Shown here: one piece after another, positions 42,431 to 49,764 of the stretch
Layout: each line of letters opens with the position of its first letter
Position numbering within the stretch: the first letter of the stretch is position 1
Assembly (NCBI RefSeq): GCF_004570865.1
Contig: NZ_SPQS01000026.1
Location: 21,910-85,909, forward strand
Direction of reading: 5' to 3'
Source of the DNA: Bradyrhizobium frederickii
GTDB taxonomy: Bacteria; Pseudomonadota; Alphaproteobacteria; Rhizobiales; Xanthobacteraceae
Length of the DNA: 64,000 nt
Position numbers and translations under genes: made by a program
The notes under the pieces: model-generated
What the model was told of the DNA's origin: nothing
Database searches by the model: none
The model's input: the letters and a program-made list of their open reading frames with translations, nothing else

Positions 42431-44770
42431 TTACGCGCCGAGCCGAATCCTCTGTTGTACTCTTTCGTAGAGCTGCACTTCGGCCTTGTGCAATAGTTGG
42501 ACAATGACGGCAAATGACTGCCGCTCCACATGCGTCGCCCAGCCACTCTCGCAACGCACGACGAGATAATAGCTGTCTCCATACTCCTCGACGCCCCGCT
42601 TGAATGCCACCATCGCGGATTGAACGGTCCCCCTCTCTCGTGCCTGCGGCCCAGGAATAAGCTGACAGTTGTATCGCGGTGCGAGTTCTGGAAATGGACC
42701 CTCTGCCTGCTCGCGTCGACGATAGTGTTCGAAAATCAAGTCCGGCTCACATCCTCGGACCAGCCGGAAGCTCATACCCAAACCTGCATAGTCGTTTCGC
42801 GTGTGCCGAACCGGGGGATCAAACGCCAGCGTTACGCGGATTACGCGTTCACCGTTACCCGCCTGAAAGGCATCGGGAATCGGAATCCGGTAGACTGCGA
42901 AGTGATCGAGAGCAAGCTCGTCCTCGGCGTAAAGCGTCACGCGAGCATCGTCGGAGAAAGCTGCGCGTTCGAGGTTGACGAGGCCATGCCCGCAGATGTT
43001 GCGTATGGCCTCGGTCCCTAGAAGCTGCAATCGATCCCGCGAGGACTCTGGAATGTCTGCAGATCCCACGAGCAGAGCGCGGACCAGATTGGCTGACGCC
43101 TGCGGGAAGCGCGTCAGTATTTGCGCTGCGCTAAACGCAACTCGCGGCGCGGCGTAGGACGTTCCCGATCCCCCTGTGAACAGCCGGTCAAGATAGCGGT
43201 GATAAAGTGTCAGCACGCCGGCGCTGGCTAGCTCCTCGCCTCCACGAAGGCGGCCGACCACAGGGTCGAAGATCAGCGTCCCGCCGACTTCAACAACATC
43301 GGGTTTGGTCGCGCCTCCGGGCCCAGGCCCCACGCGCGAGAATGGCGATGGTTCAAGCTCGCGCGTGATCGGACGGACGCGAACGTCATCGGCACGATCT
43401 GGATCGAGCCCTTCGCCGTGCGCCAGCGCACCCACGGTAATGACGTTCAGCGCGCCAGCTGGCTCGAAGAAGCGGTTGGCATCCTCAAGGAGATATCGCG
43501 GATACTCAGTGACTGCCTGCTCAAGGCGATTGCCGCCACGCGGGCTGCGGTTTCCGGCCGACACGATGATGACGACGTCAAGCTCGCGCGCGAGCTCGTC
43601 AAGCGTGGCGGCCCACGTTCCAACCTTCCCACCATCGAAGACACGGCGCCGGTCGGCGAGAGCGATGACGAAAATCCGACAACCGAACCGCTGCTTCAAG
43701 GTCGTCACCGCTTGCCGCATCTGGGAGGGAACGAGGCGCCGGTCGTCAAAATCCCCCTGGTCGTTCACGACCTTCGCCGCGCAAATCCGGGCGCCGCGCT
43801 GCAGTTCCCCCCGCCCTAGCTGTGCACGAAGGTCGCCGAAGACCGCCACACCAGCGACACGAGTGCCGTGTCCCCAGACATCTGCGGTGCCAAGGTCGTC
43901 GGGCACGGCGATCGCGCCTGCGAAAACATCGGCCAGAAACGGATGATCGTTGACACCACTATCGATGATGCCGATCACCGGTGCATCGTCGGCAAGCGCG
44001 TTCATTGGAGGAACGTCGGTCAGCGTCAGATCGAGCGCGTCCGCCGTCGTCACATCGGGTGCGGGCGGGAGGTCGATCGCGGCGATTTCCTCGATTGTCA
44101 GTAAGGTGCGAATGAGTTCGCCCGTCAGGCGCGCGCGGAACATGCTGATCGAGGGGCCGATATAGCGATCTAGAACCTCGCCCGCTCGGGCTTCGACATA
44201 GCTGATGACATCCTCGAGCTTGCGCTCGCGCAGGCGGCGCTCGCCGAGGTCCCAAAGCTCGAGATCGACCAGGTAAGATGTGCGGGGTAAAAAATCGTTG
44301 GGAGCGGAAAAACCCTCTTCACGCAGGCGGTGGCCGATTCGGTCGCGTGGCTCGACTGACCCTATGCTTTCGATTCCAGCGACGAAATTGTTGTATGGCG
44401 CGTGCTTCTGGCCAGGCGGGGCCCCGGCTTGGTAGGCGTCGAGCCGGGCGCGAAACTCTTGCATCTCGTCGTTCGAAGCGAACAGCACGAGTGTGCGGTC
44501 CGCATCGCTCGACAGCACTGTGAGTCCGAGACGCTGCCACTCTTCCTCCAGAGGCGCCCCGGTCATTTGTACGCGTAGGATTAGTGAGGGGTCAACGAAC
44601 TCGGGTTTGCGGCGGCTGCGTTGTTCCTGAGTTGCTGCATCGAGCTCGTCGCGCAGCCTCCCGCTGTGCTGGCCACGGTCCCGTGCGGGTGGGGGTCCAC
44701 CTCCGCCATGCTTACGACGCTCGAATTGCTCGGGCAGTCGGACGAGTTCGAGATGATCGTAGCGCGCCAC
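42431..44770 (-). CDS. ietS: Subtilisin-like serine protease of an IetAS-like pair (IetS-like)
   Basis: A 779-residue S8 family peptidase without a signal peptide. The catalytic triad is visible: Asp in VIGIIDSGVNDHPF (about 268), His in VWGHGTRVAGVAV (about 298) and Ser in GGSGTSYAAPRVAF (about 531); the oxyanion Asn is in IIVSAGNRSP. A long N-terminal region (HLELVRLPEQFERRKHGG) and a C-terminal beta-rich part flank the protease. It starts seven bases after the AAA ATPase gene. The pair matches IetAS, known from Agrobacterium plasmids as an incompatibility and stability determinant and reported as a phage defence system. The protease is the presumed toxic effector. Confidence 0.82.
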   Translation of the reverse strand: MARYDHLELVRLPEQFERRKHGGGGPPPARDRGQHSGRLRDELDAATQEQRSRRKPEFVDPSLILRVQMTGAPLEEEWQRLGLTVLSSDADRTLVLFASNDEMQEFRARLDAYQAGAPPGQKHAPYNNFVAGIESIGSVEPRDRIGHRLREEGFSAPNDFLPRTSYLVDLELWDLGERRLRERKLEDVISYVEARAGEVLDRYIGPSISMFRARLTGELIRTLLTIEEIAAIDLPPAPDVTTADALDLTLTDVPPMNALADDAPVIGIIDSGVNDHPFLADVFAGAIAVPDDLGTADVWGHGTRVAGVAVFGDLRAQLGRGELQRGARICAAKVVNDQGDFDDRRLVPSQMRQAVTTLKQRFGCRIFVIALADRRRVFDGGKVGTWAATLDELARELDVVIIVSAGNRSPRGGNRLEQAVTEYPRYLLEDANRFFEPAGALNVITVGALAHGEGLDPDRADDVRVRPITRELEPSPFSRVGPGPGGATKPDVVEVGGTLIFDPVVGRLRGGEELASAGVLTLYHRYLDRLFTGGSGTSYAAPRVAFSAAQILTRFPQASANLVRALLVGSADIPESSRDRLQLLGTEAIRNICGHGLVNLERAAFSDDARVTLYAEDELALDHFAVYRIPIPDAFQAGNGERVIRVTLAFDPPVRHTRNDYAGLGMSFRLVRGCEPDLIFEHYRRREQAEGPFPELAPRYNCQLIPGPQARERGTVQSAMVAFKRGVEEYGDSYYLVVRCESGWATHVERQSFAVIVQLLHKAEVQLYERVQQRIRLGA

Positions 44771-44777
44771 GTTGCGA

Positions 44778-45773
44778 CTAACTCGGCGGCGCGAGCCGCG
44801 ATTGGCCAGCGCGGCGCCTTACCTCATCTTCCAAGGCGCGATTGAAGTCGCGTTCCAAAACCTGCTTGCGGCGCTCGACGATCATCGACTTGATCGCCTG
44901 GATGCAGACGCGTTCGATCTCGGCATAGGAATAGCCGTCCAACGCCGACGCATGCCGCAGCGGATCGAAGGCCACGGAGACATTCTTGAACTTCAATCGT
45001 AGGAAGCGGCCGATCATCGACTTGCTTGGCTTGTCAAACCATACGACCTCGTCGAACCTCCGCCAAATCGCGGGATCCAGCGATCGGTCGAGATTGGTGG
45101 CGGCGATCAGGAAGCCCTTCGGTCGAATATTATCAATGAAGAGCAGCAGGCTGTTCACGACCCGCCGCAATTCATTGTGCTCGCTGCTGTCTTCGCGCGA
45201 GCGCGCCAGCGCGTCGAACTCGTCGAAGAAGAGGACGCACGGCTGTTTGCGGGCAAACTCGAAGATCTTGCGGACATTGCCTGCTGTCTCCCCGAGATAG
45301 GACGAGATCAGCCTATCTAGCTTGACGAGAAAAAGTGGCAAACCGAGCTCCGCCGCGAAGATTTCAGCGCAGAGCGTCTTGCCGCAGCCCGGCGGTCCAC
45401 AGAACAATAATTTGGAGCGTACCTTCAGGCCATGGCGACGAATGTCGTCCGCGCGACGGTATTCCTTGATGAGCCCAAGGAGCACGCGGACATTGGTCGC
45501 GCCGAGAACGATATCATTGCGCGCATGCGTTGGTTCTACACGTTCAATGAAATCTGCAGCCGCATCGGGGAAGGGAATCAGGGGCGCCAGTCCCTTTGGA
45601 CCGCTGGGTCGGCTTGGGCTTGGGCCGGTCTCCAAAGTCTTGCGCAGGCTACGCGCAAGCACCCGATTATTCTTCTTCTCTTCCTCGTCGATGATTTGCT
45701 CCGCCACGGCGCGGAACTCCTCGTCCCGACCGTAGCTGGCCAGCAATTTCTTCATCAACTCTCCGCGGGCCAT
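44778..45773 (-). CDS. ietA: AAA ATPase of an IetAS-like pair (IetA-like)
   Basis: A 331-residue AAA+ ATPase: Walker A KLLFCGPPGCGKTLCAEIFAAELG (from about residue 128, shown in parts), Walker B VLFFDEFDALARSRED (about 180), sensor region FLIAATNLDRSLDPAIWRRFDEVVWF, and a C-terminal lid with ALDGYSYAEIERVCIQAIKSM. It resembles FtsH/katanin-type domains without a protease. In IetAS the ATPase controls the subtilase encoded directly downstream. The N-terminal 90 residues form a helical bundle (REFRAVAEQIIDEEEKKN). The gene begins at the ATG at 45773 with GGAGAG upstream on the coding strand. Confidence 0.85.
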   Translation of the reverse strand: MARGELMKKLLASYGRDEEFRAVAEQIIDEEEKKNNRVLARSLRKTLETGPSPSRPSGPKGLAPLIPFPDAAADFIERVEPTHARNDIVLGATNVRVLLGLIKEYRRADDIRRHGLKVRSKLLFCGPPGCGKTLCAEIFAAELGLPLFLVKLDRLISSYLGETAGNVRKIFEFARKQPCVLFFDEFDALARSREDSSEHNELRRVVNSLLLFIDNIRPKGFLIAATNLDRSLDPAIWRRFDEVVWFDKPSKSMIGRFLRLKFKNVSVAFDPLRHASALDGYSYAEIERVCIQAIKSMIVERRKQVLERDFNRALEDEVRRRAGQSRLAPPS

Positions 45774-46279
45774 GGCTCTGCTTCACTTTCTCCGGTTGGG
45801 TCGAATCATAACCGCAATCCGACCGTCGCACGATGGGGTTACCGCCCGATTTAAACAGCACAATTGGGGGTTGGGCGCCGCCTCTAGCTGTTCCGGTCGG
45901 CCCGCGAACGCCCGGTTCTCGCCCTCGCGAGGCTTAGCTCGGTCCCCATGCCGACCAAGAGCGCCGATCGCCGCGCAAAAGAGACGCGATGCTGACCCCG
46001 ACGTCATCACCATCGGGTGGCTTTCTATCGCCTGAGCGGACCCGGCGCGCGTGAGATTGCTCTTCGTCCTATTTGTACGCCACGGCTACCCAGCAGCCCG
46101 ATCCGCGCTCGGGATTTCTTCTTTTCCGGAGAAGCCTAGGCTTTGATCGCCCAAGACCGATTGTGGGTTGGAGCGGAGGCATGGGCGGCAAGGACGGAAT
46201 GATTCGGATCGAGGCATTTAGATCGCCAGGTAGTAGGAAAATACCGCCTGGGGCGAAGCGCCATCGCAGGAACCGTGGT
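45774..46279. other. Gap of about 500 bases upstream of the AAA ATPase gene
   Basis: No gene is supported between the start of the ATPase gene and the HTH gene. A reading frame extends from 46073 into the HTH gene, but its first 69 codons look non-coding. The divergent promoters of the IetAS-like pair and the HTH gene should lie here. Confidence 0.4.
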
Positions 46280-46549
46280 ATGCCGCCACCGGCGACGTTC
46301 GATATCGATACGCTGCCGGGCAGCTCTAATTTGACGGCTTTGGAGACAGCAGCGGTCATCCGGCGCACGCCCGGAGCGCTGGAACAGTGGCGGCGCGATC
46401 CGAACCACCCGCTGAAATGGCGCTACGTCGATGGCCGCCCCCTCTATCGTGTCGATGCGGTGCGGGACTATCTGGCCAAGTGCGATAAGACGACTAGGAC
46501 GCCTCGGCCGCATAATGCTCACGGAGACGGCCGAGCAGCTCGGCCTTGA
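46280..46549 (+). CDS. Small helix-turn-helix protein beside the integrase (possible excisionase)
   Basis: An 89-residue protein with a MerR-like HTH core: NLTALETAAVIRRTPGALEQWRRDPNHPLKWRYVDGRPLYRVDAVRDYL (given in parts: recognition helix TPGALEQWR, wing RYVDGRPLYR). The start at 46280 has AGGA eight bases ahead; longer starts read into non-coding DNA. It runs toward the integrase gene and overlaps its 3' end by 56 bases tail-to-tail. Small HTH proteins beside a tyrosine integrase often act as recombination directionality factors, so it could drive excision. That role is inferred. Confidence 0.65.
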   Translation: MPPPATFDIDTLPGSSNLTALETAAVIRRTPGALEQWRRDPNHPLKWRYVDGRPLYRVDAVRDYLAKCDKTTRTPRPHNAHGDGRAARP

Positions 46550-47825
46550 TCGGGTCAAGTGGATTCGTCCGCTGCAGGCGCACGATCTTCCCGATGCGTT
46601 TCGCGCCAACCAACTCTGCGATGTAGTCGTGAGCGGCCTCGAACGCCATCTTGCGGATGATCCACTGTTCGTCGTGATTGTAGACTTGATCGATTCCGCT
46701 TGGCTTCTGCCCAACACACAATCGCTGGATTTCGTTGTCGTAGCCACAGCGCGACATGATGGTGCGCAAACTGCGCCTTAGGTCATGCATGGTGAACTTG
46801 GCAACGCCCGCTTCCTTGACCAGGCGGTTGACCATCTTGGTAAAGCCCGACATCTGCCCACCGGTCTTCGGTGACGGGAAGACATAGTCGGACGTCGCGC
46901 GCTGGAAATGTTTCGCGGCCGTGAGCACCTCGTCAACCAGGTGAGTGCGCGGCACATCGTGGTGCAGCCCCATCTTGGTCCACGCCGCATCGAAGGTGAT
47001 CCGGTCGTCCATGATGTGCTTTCGCCACTCGATCATCGTAGGCTCGCTGCGGCGCGGGCCGCCGAGCAGGCACATGCGTGCCAGGAGACCGAAAGCCCCG
47101 AGCTTGCCGGATGCATCCCAGACCTTGATGATTTCCTCATCGGTCAGCGCGCGGCCCTTTGTTCGGCGCCCGACTCTCTGCGCGCGAGTTTCCTTGGGCG
47201 CGCGATAGCCGGCGAGCACGTTGTGCTCGACGTAACCTTCGCCGACGCACCATTCGAGGAAGGTGTGCACGTGCTTGCGCAAGTCCTTGGCGGCACCGCG
47301 CTTGCCGGTCTTGGCAATCTTGTCGACCGCAGCCATGATTTGCCGTCGCGTCAGGTCCCCTACGCCGCTCTCGGCGTGATCCTTGAGCCCGCGCCGCAAC
47401 GCCGACATTGCTGGCTTCCAGTTGACAACTTGACGTTCGGTCAAGGACGTCTGGTAGGGACCATCTTCAACAATGAGGGTCGCGAGCGTGGTGCGCTGCT
47501 TCTCGGCTGCCTGTTGCCGCCTCGCCTCGCGCTTCGCGTCGTTCGGGTCCAAGCCCTTGACCACCTCGCCTGCGGCGATGGTGGCGGCCTTGCGCGCGGC
47601 CTTCTCATTATATTTGGGCCACGCGCCGAGGGTCTTGCGCTGGGTACCCCTCACCCCCGGCTTGGTGAAGAGGTAGACCCAGGTCCGGCCGCCGGTGGCG
47701 CGCATGCGCAAGGCGAGGCCGGGCAGCTTGTCGTCGTGGAGATAGTGCTGCGCCTTACCCGGCGGCAGCGTTGCGTTGCGGATCACCGCATCGGTGAGTG
47801 TCAGCTGGCTGGCCGGCTCCGTCAT
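46494..47825 (-). CDS. Tyrosine recombinase integrase (DUF4102 type)
   Basis: A 443-residue site-specific integrase. The N-terminal arm-binding domain is the DUF4102 type: TDAVIRNATLPPGKAQHYLHDDKLPGLALRMRATGGRTW. The catalytic domain shows RMCLLGGPRRSE (first Arg), MHDLRRSLRTIMSRCG (HxxR), and the end VYNHDEQ with the nucleophilic Tyr. It is located 250 bases from a 45-nt copy of the 3' part of tRNA-Val, the presumed attachment site. The ATG at 47825 has GAGAGGGA ahead. It probably catalysed insertion of the whole island to the left of the site. Confidence 0.93.
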   Translation of the reverse strand: MTEPASQLTLTDAVIRNATLPPGKAQHYLHDDKLPGLALRMRATGGRTWVYLFTKPGVRGTQRKTLGAWPKYNEKAARKAATIAAGEVVKGLDPNDAKREARRQQAAEKQRTTLATLIVEDGPYQTSLTERQVVNWKPAMSALRRGLKDHAESGVGDLTRRQIMAAVDKIAKTGKRGAAKDLRKHVHTFLEWCVGEGYVEHNVLAGYRAPKETRAQRVGRRTKGRALTDEEIIKVWDASGKLGAFGLLARMCLLGGPRRSEPTMIEWRKHIMDDRITFDAAWTKMGLHHDVPRTHLVDEVLTAAKHFQRATSDYVFPSPKTGGQMSGFTKMVNRLVKEAGVAKFTMHDLRRSLRTIMSRCGYDNEIQRLCVGQKPSGIDQVYNHDEQWIIRKMAFEAAHDYIAELVGAKRIGKIVRLQRTNPLDPIKAELLGRLREHYAAEAS

Positions 47826-48071
47826 GATCCATTCCCTCTCTCTGTGCCCCGCAACAAGGGCGGCCAACCTCGAACAGAACCGGGTCTCAGACCTCCCCCG
47901 TTTTTGTGCCCCGAGGGAAAATCCACGGCGGGCACAACGGGGGCATACAAAATGTAGCAAGATCACCTATGGCCTCTTATGGCCGCACAAGGCCATACCC
48001 ACCATCAATCAAAGAGGTTTTTGCATCTCAACTATGGCCGGATTTGGTTGGATCGGGTCTACCGATTGTGG

Positions 48072-48116
48072 TTCACACGGGAGAGGTCCAAGGTTCGATC
48101 CCTTGTGCGCCCACCA
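48072..48116 (+). repeat. Attachment site: 3' part of a tRNA-Val(CAC) gene
   Basis: The 45 bases fit tRNA positions 32-76 exactly: anticodon loop TTCACAC (anticodon CAC), 3' stem GGGAG, variable loop AGGTC, T stem-loop CAAGG-TTCGATC-CCTTG, acceptor TGCGCCC, A and CCA. The bases before 48072 cannot form the 5' half (no GGGCGCA, no CTCCC stem), so the gene is truncated. A tRNA 3' part next to a tyrosine integrase is the standard footprint of an island end; the intact tRNA should lie beyond the left end. A stem-loop with arms CGCTTCGCCA (48117-48126) and TGGCGAAGCG (48160-48169) follows. Confidence 0.85.
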
Positions 48117-48338
48117 CGCTTCGCCAAGAGGCTTCGCGTGGCGCAGCCACGTCCAACAGTGGCGAAGCGTGTCCGGCGTAGCTCGAAGAGCGTAGACTGA
48201 CTGGGGCGTCTTGCTCCCGGTCTGGCAAAATCGTGAAAACAACCCCATGCACAGTAACCGGCGTCAGTTGGATCAATGGGTTACGCATTTTTCCGAATTC
48301 ATCTTGCTCCGCCGGGCAAAACAGAGCCGCTTACCGCT

Positions 48339-48434
48339 CTAAAGCGCGATGCGATGAATCGTCATCGCGCTTTAGGTCGTTGTTTAAGCATGATCTTTTC
48401 GGAAAAAACGCTGCGCACTTTTCCGGATCATGCT
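48339..48434. repeat. Two palindromic repeats of the Bradyrhizobium type
   Basis: CTAAAGCGCGATG (48339-48351) pairs with CATCGCGCTTTAG (48363-48375). AGCATGATCTTTTCGGAAAA (48387-48406) pairs with TTTTCCGGATCATGCT (48419-48434). I recall this pair as common in intergenic DNA of Bradyrhizobium and Rhodopseudomonas. A truncated piece of the second (TTCCGGATCATGCTTTA) recurs at 56687-56702. The second hairpin lies directly at the end of the universal stress protein gene and may terminate its transcript. Confidence 0.75.
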
Positions 48435-49274
48435 TTAATGAGCCATCAGGACCGGCAGATCCGCGTGTTCCATGATGTAGCTGGTCGCCCCGCCGAATAT
48501 CATTTGCCGCAGCCGAGTGCGGGTGAAAGCGCCCTTGATCAGGAGATCGCAGCCCTTGGTCCTGGCGGCATCGAGGACCGCCTCGCCGGTATCGCGATTC
48601 CCCAGCTCAACCCTTATCGCCTCGGCTGCAATGTCATTGTAGCGCAGTTGCTCGACGATCCGATCGGCAGATGGTCCTGGTACCTCCTGGCCGCCAATGA
48701 CAGTTAGAACCGATACCCTTTTCGCCAGGCGAAGCAGCGGCATGGCAAATGCGTTTGCCCGCGCTTGCTCGGTACTACCATTCCAGTGGATCATGATGTT
48801 TGTCGCGACGCTTGGCGGTGCATTCAACGGCGCCAGCAGGACCGGCCTGCCGCTCTCAAACAGCGCGGATTCGATCGCGCGACGGTGAAGGCCCGGAGCA
48901 TCGACGTCAGACCGTGCCATCACGATCAGATCGAAAGCGCGCCCATAATTTCCGACAAAGTCGTCGCCCTCGGGCGCGTTCTCCAGCCAGCCGAAGCATG
49001 GCCGACCTGAACCCGCAGTGGCTCGAGGAATGTCGTGCTTCAGCATGAATGCTTCGAAGAAGTTGCGCATGTCATTCAATTCGGCCTCGCTCTTCGCCTC
49101 AAACGAATCCAGGAGGATGCCGGTGGCCAATTCTGAGGCCACATATGGCGGGATGCCGAATCGCAGCGGAAAGCCTTCGATATAGGCGCCAGTACGTCGC
49201 GCGAGGCCTACTACGACATTGAGCGTGGATGTCATCATCGGAATATTTTGAAGCGGGACCAAGAGCGTCTTCAT
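48435..49274 (-). CDS. Universal stress protein (UspA family)
   Basis: A 279-residue protein with two tandem Usp-like domains. The first runs from KTLLVPLQNIPMMTSTLNVVVGLARRTGA to about residue 150 with FDLIVMARSDV; the second has NIMIHWNGSTEQARANAFAMPLLRLAKRVSVLTV and ends with CDLLIKGAFTRTRLRQMIFGGATSYIMEHADLPVLMAH. The G-x2-G-x9-G motif is recognisable only as GAFTRTR and GGATS. It probably responds to stress or starvation. The ATG at 49274 has GGGAGG ahead. It is followed by a hairpin and is likely part of the chromosome rather than the island. Confidence 0.85.
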   Translation of the reverse strand: MKTLLVPLQNIPMMTSTLNVVVGLARRTGAYIEGFPLRFGIPPYVASELATGILLDSFEAKSEAELNDMRNFFEAFMLKHDIPRATAGSGRPCFGWLENAPEGDDFVGNYGRAFDLIVMARSDVDAPGLHRRAIESALFESGRPVLLAPLNAPPSVATNIMIHWNGSTEQARANAFAMPLLRLAKRVSVLTVIGGQEVPGPSADRIVEQLRYNDIAAEAIRVELGNRDTGEAVLDAARTKGCDLLIKGAFTRTRLRQMIFGGATSYIMEHADLPVLMAH

Positions 49275-49372
49275 TTTCAACCTCCCGGCGTTTTCGGTGA
49301 ACATTGAGGTCAGATGCGCTGCGTTATTCCACGTTGCGAGACGTTCCGGTTTGTCATCGACCACGAGAATGG

Positions 49373-49762
49373 TCAGGCGGCCTGCTCAAGCCTTGTGTCT
49401 ATCTCCTGGCGCAGCGCCGCGAAGTCGATTGGTTTGGTCATCAGATCGGCTGCGCCGTTCGCCAGCGCCTTGCGCCTGGTCTCGGCGTCGCCGTAGGCCG
49501 TGATCATGATGACCGGCACATCGGGGCGAACCGAACGCACGATGGGCAACATCTCCAGCCCGCTCATTCCGGGCATGTTGATGTCGGACAGGATCAGAAT
49601 CAGGGTGGCATCCTCCATCTCGACCGCGCGCTCCAAGGCCGCGGGCGCGCTAGATGCGAACTCCATGAGAAAGCGGCCGGCGCGCAAATCGCGGCGAAAC
49701 TGCTGGCGAAACAAGGCCTCGACGTCCGGTTCGTCGTCGACGACCAATATGTAGACGCTCAA
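49373..49762 (-). CDS. Single-domain response regulator
   Basis: A 129-residue CheY-like receiver: ILVVDDEPDVEALFRQQFRR (acidic pocket), LILILSDINMPGMSGLEML (phosphoacceptor Asp in SDINMP), MITAYGDAETRRKALANGA (Thr switch) and LMTKPIDF (Lys). There is no output domain. It is encoded directly after the histidine kinase, with a two-base gap, so it is probably the kinase's partner and passes the signal by protein contact. Confidence 0.93.
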   Translation of the reverse strand: MSVYILVVDDEPDVEALFRQQFRRDLRAGRFLMEFASSAPAALERAVEMEDATLILILSDINMPGMSGLEMLPIVRSVRPDVPVIMITAYGDAETRRKALANGAADLMTKPIDFAALRQEIDTRLEQAA

Positions 49763-49764
49763 CT

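Noticed and set aside
42431..44770. Exported subtilase
   Set aside because: There is no signal peptide and an AAA ATPase gene is directly coupled, which fits an intracellular IetS-like protease better.
48050..48116. A complete tRNA gene
   Set aside because: Only positions 32-76 can be matched; the 5' acceptor, D arm and 5' anticodon stem are absent.
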